A stretch of DNA of 64,000 nt, taken from assembly GCA_028673005.1 (NCBI GenBank), contig CM054112.1:27196124-27260123 (forward strand), in the 5' to 3' direction. Source of the stretch: Tanypteryx hageni. Lineage: Eukaryota > Arthropoda > Insecta > Odonata > Petaluridae. This document shows positions 56,251-64,000 of the stretch, piece after piece (the first letter of the stretch is position 1; each line of letters starts with the position of its first letter). The position numbers were made by a program, and so were the translations under genes. The notes under the pieces were generated by a model. That model ran no database searches and was not told the origin of the DNA. It saw only the letters and a list, made by a program, of their open reading frames with translations.

Positions 56251-57850
56251 AATAGAGCAAAGCCAGTGTTTCAAAATTTTCAAAACTATTTCTTCTTTTT
56301 TAGCCTACTTTCCAAAAAATGGAATAATAATATTTATTAATCCGGTGATCAATTATTACACTGATATAGGACATATCAATACATAGTATTCACACAACAC
56401 AACATGGTATTCAACGAATGCATTTCCAGGTACGCATTAAGTTCGTAAGCAGAGGTTCGCCTGTATTGCTTTAAGAATATCTATGAAAATCTACTATTTC
56501 AAAAGCATAGGTTGGTCAGTGTTACCTATATAAGGGATTAAAGTTTTTAATATGTTAATCTTGATCTTTAATTGTATCCAGTGGATTATCATAAAGTTTG
56601 GTAGACATATAGATAAAAGAAAATAGTGTAGAAAACTAGCACCTAAAATGAATGGGTCAATCAGTGATACCAATATAGGTCATTTAAATGTTATTACCTA
56701 AATTCAATCTCGGCGTATATCAAACGGATTTTCATGACATTCGCGATTAGCATGTCCTGTGATATATTTTAATGATAGGAATGTTTATATTTGTGAATTT
56801 TTATGTGAAAAAACAAGGGCAGTCTTTTAAAGTTGCAAGTGTCATTTTTGTCAAATGACTGCAGGAAAAAATTTATTTATTTGGGCAAAACATGAGAAGA
56901 CAAGAAATAATGTATACCAACAAGCATTACAATAAAAATTAACTTGGTTTAAATACTTCATTTATTCTCAAATCTTCTTCAGTTTTTTTGTCTTGATTTT
57001 AAAACGAGCGATGCTGAGTATATTTGCGTGTGTCATAATCAAGGCATCTTATTCGGTAATTCTGTGTATAAGATTTTACGAATTAATGTGAATAACACAA
57101 GAATGGTATGTTTGATTTTGATAAATATTTCACCAGATATGTGATGTGTGCCCTTACAGGTCATAATCAATGATAAGGGCATGGGTTCAATCCCAAAAAT
57201 TTACTTTCCTCGTTTAATTAATATGTGAATGAGTATAGGATATTTTTCGTTTGCATTTTCAAAATAATTAAAAGTCAGATACAAGCTTGGCAGCTAAATT
57301 TGTAGATGGTAAAATAAACGAAATTTATTTTTCCAGTCCAGAAAAAGTTCCGAATAAGCCTAAAAATTTATTTAAAATCCGAAAAAACGAGAAATTTTAA
57401 ATCATTTGACAAAGAAACATTTTGTTGCTTAATGCATTATTGCCTCATTTAAGATTGTCAAATGATTTCTCTTTCCTGCCATCTACTAAAGACTATAATT
57501 ATTAATAGTCAAATTAAATTTTTATGCATGCAAGTACATTTCATTTTATATTTAATTATGATTGTGAGTAATCAAAATAAGTTCACAGTGGGCAATCCAA
57601 TCTTAATCGGTTTTAGCAGCACAGATTTGACTGTAAGAGTGTCTTTTTATCCTTTGACATTAATGGTAATGAAAATAAAATATTTTTATCTTCATATTTA
57701 TGTTGTTACAGCTTGGGCTGAATTTTTTAAATTAAGAATATGGTTTAACAACTTAACAATTATAAATCATCTCAACTGCTGATTTCATAATCTTGTGGAA
57801 TAATTCCATAATTTGAAAGGAAAACACTAATTTTTCACTATTGGGTGATA
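56251..57850. other. 1.6 kb unassigned AT-rich DNA
   Basis: No recognisable coding, RNA or repeat content. A weak B-box-like GGTTCAATCCC occurs at about 57184-57194 without a convincing A box. Confidence 0.45.
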
Positions 57851-57915
57851 ATTTCACGGACTACGTTTTGATGCTTAGCATCATCATTAGGTCGAAACCT
57901 AGGTCAGGAAATTAT
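57851..57915 (-). other. Penelope-like 3' tail with a decayed hammerhead-like core
   Basis: The minus strand reads CTAATGA, then a 6-bp stem TGATGC-TAA-GCATCA, then AAAC, GTAGTC and CGTGAAATT. This is the order of the hammerhead core (CUGAUGA, stem II, GAAA, GUC) found in the tails of Penelope-like elements. Two core bases are changed (CTAATGA for CTGATGA, AAAA for GAAA), so it should be inactive. No reverse transcriptase or GIY-YIG sequence was seen nearby. Confidence 0.35.
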
Positions 57916-58504
57916 AACCATTATTGGAAAATTACACTGTTTTCATTTCAAATTAAAAAATTATAATCACAAGAGTTAAAAAATTTTAATTCATATAATA
58001 AATACTCCTCACGAAAATGTTTAAAAACTTGCTAGATAAAAACCAAGCATATTAAAATAAATGTTAATATTAGTCATCAATCGTTACTAAATATAGATAA
58101 AAACTATGAATCCTAATAATAACATACTGCCAAATAAATGAAAGACGAGGTTAATCAATTGATACAAATTTATAATCAATGCTAGGGAGATGCCCGTTGA
58201 AATTCAACTGGAAAGTTTTTTGTGGAATAAAAAATGAACAAATATACTTTGACTTTCTTTGAATGGCAAGAAAACAAACTTTCGTTCTTTTAGGCCTTTG
58301 TTGTCTCAAGTTTCAAACTCCTGCGATGATTCTAAGTACCTAATTTTAATATTTGAATGATTAATGTTCTACATTCAAATAAAGTAAATAATGCAACGAA
58401 TGTTGTTTACATTGATTGCTATGAAAAGAATTTCTCCCTCCTCTCTCTCTTGTACTAATTATAAGAGCACTCAAAGCATGCTATCACCCATAAGGATTGA
58501 TTTA
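57916..58504. other. unassigned AT-rich DNA
   Basis: No coding or repeated feature was recognised. Confidence 0.45.
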
Positions 58505-58661
58505 ACAATAGGATTTTGAGGTTTAACAATATAATTGGTTGGCAAGGCAACATCCCAATTAAATGCCAAGATTTCCCCAAAATATGTGAATTAAATGCTT
58601 AACATGAGAAATTTCAAACTGTAGGTAGGAAAAGATGAACAGAATAAGAAACTTCATTGTT

Positions 58662-59028
58662 TATGTTATAGGTGAAATATTTTTACATGGTTCAGGAATT
58701 TATTCCTCTTGAATATCACTATCAATAGAGGATATATCACTTTTTACTCCATCATCTGGTATAGAAAACAATAAATTCAGTTTGTGATCGTCACACCGTT
58801 TTCTCTTGGTCGCCATTGTCAAATTAAAAAAGGGCAAAGTTAAAAAACACGTAAAATTGTAACCGCTTAAGAAAAACACGTGCAACTTCACAGGATGAAA
58901 CTTAAAACTGTCCGTAAGCTGCTAGCAAAAAGAAGGAACTACAGGTAATAAACACGCCCCACACAAGAGGGCAGAAGAGGATGGTACCCTAACACCACCG
59001 TGGTGGTGCTCCGTCCCTAATCAGTTAA
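58662..59028 (-). mobile_element. solo 5' end of a piggyBac-like element
   Basis: TTAA at 59025-59028, read inward on the minus strand, continues CTGATTAGGGACGGAG and the palindromic CACCACCACGGTGGTG, typical subterminal sequence. An acidic transposase N-terminus (58816-58700) follows. The element stops within it at about 58662, where the host repeat resumes without a second TTAA, so most of the element has been lost. The host repeat at 13.6 kb shows the empty site as CTTTAAAATGGGC. Confidence 0.7.
58700..58816 (-). pseudogene. N-terminal fragment of a piggyBac-like transposase
   Basis: ATG at 58816-58814 starts MATKRKRCDDHKLNLLFSIP and continues to an Asp/Ser/Glu-rich stretch ending SSIDSDIQEE, followed by a stop codon. 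A basic start followed by an acidic region is typical of piggyBac transposase N-termini. Only about 38 residues remain; the DDE domain is absent. Confidence 0.6.
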
Positions 59029-59099
59029 AATGGGCTAGATCCGAAGATCATAGGTTAATTATTTCTAATTTAGAAACCTTTTATTATTGTTAGATATAC

Positions 59100-59600
59100 A
59101 AAACCATATTAGCATATTTAAACTGAATCAGTCAAACAGGGGTACCACCATTACAAATTAAACTCTTTCAGTAATTAAGGATTTTGAATGAATTGCCTGA
59201 ACAAATTTCAATTAAATTTTGTATGTAAGATTTATAAAACATACCATAATGACATCAAGATGTTTAAAGCAGAGCTAAAGAGCAGGGCTACCACAAGAAA
59301 AAGTTAAATAAAATTTATTTCACACATTTCTAGAGAACTGACAGGATGGATTTTAACCAAATATAGTATATATAATTTTCATATAAACCAATAAGCAAAA
59401 CATCATATTTCAACTGGGTCAACTAAATAGGGCTACCACAATATCAAGGTTAGAATTTTTCTGTAACTATGAATTTTGAAGGTACTGGCTGAACGGATTT
59501 CAAAGAAATTTTGTTTGTAGGGCGAGTATAGAATGGGAAAATGAGATGAATATGTTAAGAATGGATCAAAAAAGCAGGGCTACTACAATATAAGGAAAAA
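59100..59600 (+). repeat. degenerate ~146-bp tandem repeat (about 3.5 units)
   Basis: The landmark GGGCTACCACAA and variants recur at about 59141, 59283, 59430 and 59576 (spacing 142, 147, 146). A second landmark, CTGAAC-GATTT-AAATTTTG, recurs in register at about 59197, 59338 and 59489. Units are strongly diverged. The second landmark also appears in the fold-back element at 63280. Confidence 0.72.
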
Positions 59601-59710
59601 TAATTTTCTTAATTCAAAGCAAATACATTAGTATATGATTATACTACGAAGAATTTGATGAAAAGCACTTCTGTACCAAGGGAAACCTGTGTATACCCCT
59701 ATTTGATATA

Positions 59711-61291
59711 CAGGGTGTCCTGCAATAGGATGTTCATAGCTTAATTACGTGCTCTTGGTATCATGTTTAAAAGTTCTAATTAACATGGGTCCAATCTGCA
59801 GCGGTTTGTCAAGAAAATGAGAATTATCATTTTATCGCATTTGTAATTTGTACAAGTACAATTCCATTAAAATTTAGGTCACATGATTACACTAATACTA
59901 CATTCTAAATTGATTGTCAATTAAGTGTCTCGAAATGGCCACTTTGATTGTTGATGAACCGTTGAGCCCTTCTTGTAAGTGAATTAACAGCCTTCATCAC
60001 AGTGTCCTGATCATTTTTGATGTGTGCGCCGCAGTCCATTATGTTATTCACCAGCTCAACCCTAGTGTTTGATTTCACAGCATACACCAGGGATTTCATG
60101 TCATTCCAGAGGAAGTAGTCCAAAGGCGAAAGATCTGGTGATCTCGCTGGCCAAGCAACTGGACCACCTTGACCAATCCAACGGTCTGGAAAGTGTTGAT
60201 TCAGAAATGCAGTCACCTCCTTACCAAAATGAGGAGGTGCGCTGTCTTGCTGCAGCCACATCTCCTGCCTGGTTAGAAGAGGAACATCTTCCAACAGCAA
60301 TGGCAGCTCTTCCTATAGGAAACGCAAGTAGCGCTGATATGTCAAGCGGTCTTCAAACACAAACGGTCTGATCAGTAGGTTTCTAATAATACCACACCAA
60401 AAGTTTACCGAGAAACGGATTTGGAAACATGTTTCCTGGGTCGCATGAGGATTATCGTAGGACCACATATGTGTATTTATTGTGTTTGTGATGCCATCTC
60501 CGCTGAAGTTAGCTTCATCTGTGAATAAAATCTTCGTGCACAGCTCCCGGTTTTGAAGCAGCCAATTGCAGAAGTTTTCACGTGCAAAGTAATCATTTGA
60601 CTGCAGAGAGCCTGGACATTTTGGACGTGAAATGGGTACAAACCAAAGTCATGCAAGGTTCTCCAAACTGTCATCCGGCTGGCCCCAACTCGATTGGAAA
60701 CTCTTCGTACACTTGTGGTTCGACTGCGCTCTCCCATTTCCAGAACACCATCTTCCACATCGTCACTGCGTCGTCGTGGTCTTCATGCCTTGGTTGTGGG
60801 ACTGTACCTGTTTCTCTGATAGACCAATAAACATTACTGAAGACTGGACTATCTGGGACTCTACGATCAGGAAACCGCCGATGATACCCCGTGACTGCTA
60901 CTCTTGCATTACCATTACAGTAACCATACACGAACATGATATCGGTATAATCTTCATTAGAAAATGTAGCCATTGTTACGTCTACTGCATAGTTGTTGCC
61001 CTTAACACTCAGCGACACAGTGAAAGAAAAGAAGAGTAAACAAACACTACGCTCACTCAGTGTACAACTGACAATCACTGGCTGCCCTCTGTCTTGCCTA
61101 TGTCATGTGCGTGCATTCTCATGGCAGCTTAGTGAACTAAATTTTCAAACAACCAATGTACAGTGAATGCTAATTCTCATTTTCTTGACAAACCGTTGCA
61201 GATCGGACTTATGTTAATTAGAACTTTTTGACTCAAAATGATCACAAGAGCACGTAATTAAGCTGTGTACACCCTATTGCGGGACACCCTG
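59711..61291 (-). mobile_element. Tc1/mariner-superfamily element with ~120-bp inverted repeats
   Basis: 1581 bp flanked by TA (59709-59710 and 61292-61293). Terminal inverted repeats start CAGGGTGTCCTGCAATAGGA at the left and CAGGGTGTCCCGCAATAGGG inward from the right. They remain similar for about 120 bp, through TTAATTACGTGCTCTTG and TTTGTCAAGAAAATGAGAAT. A decayed transposase fills the interior on the minus strand. Confidence 0.92.
59917..60973 (-). pseudogene. mariner-type transposase (DD41D spacing), frameshifted
   Basis: ATG at 60973-60971 starts MATFSNEDYTDIMFVYGYCN and continues GNARVAVTGYHRRFPDRRVP, the N-terminal helix-turn-helix region seen in many arthropod mariner relatives. 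RRVSNRVGASRMTVWRTLHD and FTDEANFSGDG (first catalytic Asp) follow after frameshifts near 60680 and between 60520 and 60600. Then come MWSYDNPHATQE, a stop (TAG) near 60317, MWLQQDSAPPHF (second Asp) and ARSPDLSPLDYFLW (third Asp). By direct count 41 residues separate the second and third catalytic Asp, a DD41D arrangement as in rosa-like mariners. The ORF ends at 59917-59919. It is inactive because of the frameshifts and stop. Confidence 0.87.
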
Positions 61292-61293
61292 TA

Positions 61294-61761
61294 TATTAAA
61301 ATTGTATTGAAAGGAAAGTAGGTGGATTAGTTCTTTCCATAACTACTTGTTTAATTTACCTACCAAATATTAGTTTATATCTAGGGAAAGCTGTTTATAT
61401 ATCTAGCATTTAATTGGGATCTTAATTCAAATGAGTTCTTTTTAATGTTGTTTCTAATCTTTTCTCAAAGGTGTTTCTAAGACATAAATCTATGACACTT
61501 CCCACTTCAATTAGTTTTGATAATACAGGAAATCTTGATGATAATAAAAAAGATTCATTTTATTACTTAAGCAAAAGCTAATTTTACTAGTCTACAATTT
61601 AAGAGGACACTTCTAAGATATTAATGATTAGGTTTTAGATATTAATTGGTTAAATATTTTATTTGCACTACATATCCACTCACTACACTTCCAAATATTG
61701 ACAACAATTGTAATTTTTTAAAATAAGACAGCATTTTTAAGCACATTTTCATTTTTTATAC
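61294..61761. other. unassigned AT-rich DNA
   Basis: Nothing recognised. If the candidate exon at 61762-61845 is real, this is the intron downstream of it on the minus strand. Confidence 0.4.
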
Positions 61762-61845
61762 CTGGACTGTTGGTCGGTATGGAAATACAATAGCTCTCTT
61801 TACCTCTTGATCCTTCCCAGTAATCGCATTCTCTGTCTTAAGAAC
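61762..61845 (-). CDS. candidate internal exon of an unidentified gene
   Basis: 84 nt, exactly 28 codons, open in one frame only: VLKTENAITGKDQEVKRAIV then FPYRPTVQ. On the minus strand it is bounded by an acceptor (TGTGATTATTTCAG) and a donor (CAG|GTATAA), phase 0 at both ends. The base composition is less AT-rich than the flanks. The peptide was not recognised. It lies on the same strand as Nrg and 43 kb upstream, so it would belong to a neighbouring gene. The alternative is a chance ORF with fortuitous splice signals. Confidence 0.45.
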
Positions 61846-62649
61846 CTGAAATAATCACAAATTTAACATACTATTACAGAGAGAAATAGTTTCTTACAAA
61901 ATTCATTATCTGACTAATATTAATAAGACATTCCAAACAAATTTTGTTTAACCCTTTATTTACTGATGGGACTTCTGAGTCCCAGCAATGAAAACTCAAT
62001 ATAAAATGCAGGTCATAATTTCAAAATTAGCGGGATTAACTTGAGCAGTTTCTAAAACAGTATAAATATATAAATAAGAATAAAATTAAGAAAAGTACAG
62101 CACATATATATACAAAAGTAAAATAATATCAAATCATCATAAAGGAAAGACTGTCCAGTCTGCTGAAGGTTATAGTGACTGTCCTGGTATTTAAATGAAA
62201 GAGAGGAGTAATAGAGGAAATTTTACATTTCTATGAGGACCTAATGCTAGCTAAGTATTTAGCACAATATTTCTTAAACTGGTTAACAACATTGACCCGA
62301 GTAAAAGTATAAGGGGAGAGGGTTCCAAAGATTGCATGAGCCTCAGCTATTCAAGGAGTGCCTAGAATTAAGGGATTTGAAGTTGTAGGTTAGGTATTTA
62401 GGCAAGGAAGAGGTGAGGATACTTCTAAGTTGCATTAGGATATGCATTTTTCTACGTTCTTCCAAGAACAGCCAGCCCAATTCCTTGAATGAGTTTGTTA
62501 TATGGCCACTTTTGCCCATATTATTGTGATTTTGAACTAAATTCATCAATTAGAACTTCCATTTTACATAATTACATAAATAAACTTATACTCGTATCTT
62601 GTTAAATGGCTTCCATCAAGCATCAATGAAATATCCAAACTTTTCTCTC
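61846..62649. other. unassigned DNA with one piggyBac-type end
   Basis: TTAA at 61948-61951 is followed by CCCTTTATTTACTGATGG and then GGGACTTCTGAGTCCCAG, resembling a piggyBac-like terminus with a subterminal palindrome. It compares with the ACCCACCGGTGGGT repeats at 3175. The partner end was not found. The remainder has no recognised feature. Confidence 0.4.
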
Positions 62650-63115
62650 CCTAGGTATTATATGATCTGTAAGGTATAGATTAAAAAATTTATCCGGATA
62701 GAGAACAACATTTATTACAAGAAAGTCTGTGAGACCACATACTTATGAGTTATAGTTTCAGAGATAGAAATTCTAGAAAAGTCTGTGCAAAACATCACAT
62801 ATTTTGTTTACATCTATTTAATTGTGTGGAAGTGTCCAAGTTGTTTCATTACATCTCATAATGAGCAAATTCCACAAGGTTAAGCCTGACTTTATTAATG
62901 ATATCGAATATTTTGTTTACATCGATCGCGAAGACGGTTCTCTCAGCAAACAACAATTATAAAGCCATATATTTCTCTCCCATGCTCTTATATGATCTGT
63001 GAGGTATAGATTAAAAAAATTATTTGGATAGAGAACAACATTTACTACAAGATAGTCCCCAAGACCGGATAGTTACGAATTATAGTTTCGGTGATAAAAT
63101 TCGAGAATCGCCTAA
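62650..63115 (+). repeat. two direct copies of a ~140-bp repeat, 328 bp apart
   Basis: TTATATGATCTGTAAGGTAT at about 62657 and TTATATGATCTGTGAGGTAT at about 62985 begin two collinear copies. Both continue through GATAGAGAACAACATTTA, TACAAGA-AGTC and TTATAGTTTC. The spacer also repeats ATATTTTGTTTACATC (about 62800 and 62908), so a ~328-bp tandem duplication with loss is likely. Function is unknown. Confidence 0.72.
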
Positions 63116-63205
63116 TCTTTCAATACCTTTTCATACGCATTTCCCATTAAGAACACCTTTGAAATCTGTGTGTATTCCATTTATGGAGTATACTTTTCCA
63201 TCTTG

Positions 63206-63738
63206 TTAGGTGCGTTTTGCTTTCAGCATAAGCGCCTATTAGTGTCGCGTTGTCCATCCGTCCGCATGTTCGTTCTCAGCTTCTACTGAACAGATTTTTA
63301 TGAAATTTGATATTAACGACTGACAGTCAAAGACAATAAGAACATCATAAAAATAAGTCACGTAAACTAATCCGGGGAATCACTTTAGTGGTGACAAAAA
63401 ATGAACTTTCCGTTATATCTCGTAAATTTTCGTCAAATTAAAATAGTTTTTAAATAAACTTGTAGAACTAGTAACATGGAGTATTTCATTTCCTCTACTT
63501 TTTAATTTGACCAAAAATTTATGAGATATAATGGAAAGTTCATTTTTTGTTACCAGTAAAGTGTTATCCCTGATTAGTTTACCTGCCTTATTTTTATGAT
63601 TATTTTATTGTCTTTGACTGTCAGTCATTAATATAAAATTTCATAAAAATCCATTCAGTAGAAGCCAAGAACAAACATGTGGACGGATGGACAGACCAAC
63701 GCTAATAGTCACTCATGCTGAAAGCGAAACACGCCTAA
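63206..63738. repeat. fold-back element with ~230-bp inverted arms
   Basis: The left arm from TTAGGTGCGTTTTGCTTTCA (63206) is inverted in the right arm ending near 63738. The arms match through TGTCCATCCGTCC, CTTCTACTGAA-GATTTTTAT, GACTGACAGTCAAAGACAAT and AAAAAATGAACTTTCC-TTAT. A central loop of about 60 bp lies near 63445-63505. No ORF is present. The arm motif CTGAACAGATTTTTATGAAA is shared in style with the 146-bp repeats at 59.1-59.6 kb. Confidence 0.85.
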
Positions 63739-64000
63739 AAAAGGGGGGCTCGAAAAAAATGCGAGCCCATTGATAAAATATTCATAGCTCACCACTGATT
63801 ACATCTAGATAAAACCTTACAAGTCACTTTTTTGGTGGATGGCAGGAGATGCAGTGCACCAGAGGTCCCTAGTTTTCCTACGTTACCTATTCCTATTATG
63901 TTCTCTTATCATCCTAGGGAAAAATGATTCTCTATATCGCTCCATCCTATAAATTTACTATGCATTGATACAATTTATATAACCTGTTCAGAAATCATTT
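63739..64000. other. right edge, nothing recognised
   Basis: Short AT-rich flank of the fold-back element up to the end of the window. No feature was seen. Confidence 0.4.

Larger units (their letters stand above)
58505..59083 (-). repeat. inverted copy of the dispersed repeat at 13595-13810, interrupted
   Basis: 58505-58661 and 59026-59083 are the reverse complement of 13645-13810 and 13595-13655. They are separated by a piggyBac-like 5' end (about 58662-59028). Confidence 0.8.

Overview
This window is AT-rich eukaryotic DNA, most likely from an insect. The one clearly recognisable host gene is the 5' part of neuroglian (Nrg), the L1-type Ig/fibronectin cell-adhesion protein, read on the minus strand. 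Four coding exons sit at 18139-18202, 17770-17899, 13017-13132 and 987-1180. They carry the signal peptide, all of Ig domain 1 and the start of Ig domain 2. Splice sites and phases agree at every junction, giving 504 nt or 168 codons. Introns are long (0.24, 4.6 and 11.8 kb) and the gene runs off the left edge. A second small minus-strand exon candidate lies at 61762-61845. Almost everything else is mobile or repetitive DNA.

Layout. The last Nrg intron in view (1181-13016) is packed with DNA transposons. It holds a piggyBac-like non-autonomous element (1212-2936) and a minus-strand piggyBac-like transposase relic (about 3626-9525). A 4.25 kb hAT element (3667-7918) splits that relic inside its C-terminal zinc-finger codons. 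A second piggyBac-like element follows (9971-12413). The next intron (13133-17769) contains a long inverted repeat (about 13811-15535) with one diverged copy of the satellite unit found further right. Upstream of the Nrg start is a non-autonomous hAT element (19175-19881).

The centre (20774 to about 55386) is a block of roughly 34 kb built from a ~772-bp repeat unit, present about 30 times in both orientations. It is interrupted by four non-LTR retrotransposon insertions. These are a minus-strand RTE-type LINE with two frameshifts (23085-26310), an L2/CR1-type LINE with a 2A-like peptide motif (33741-37175), a 5'-truncated RTE copy (48527-49509) and a full-length RTE-type LINE with one uninterrupted 1022-codon ORF (50300-53570). 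The repeat unit ends in a perfect 8-bp hairpin, 7 more bases and CTAG followed by T, which is the layout of a Helitron 3' end. Its interior contains degenerate ~146-bp sub-repeats. A ~45-bp cassette at the unit junctions occurs in either orientation regardless of the neighbouring units. This array is the most unusual structure in the window.

The right flank (55387-64000) holds a hAT end relic, a Penelope-like 3' tail with a decayed hammerhead-like core, and a solo piggyBac 5' end inside a dispersed repeat shared with 13.6-13.8 kb. It also holds a 146-bp tandem repeat, a Tc1/mariner element of DD41D spacing (59711-61291), a candidate exon, direct repeats and a fold-back element (63206-63738).

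No rRNA, tRNA or CRISPR feature was recognised. All family names come from reading motifs by eye; no database search was possible.
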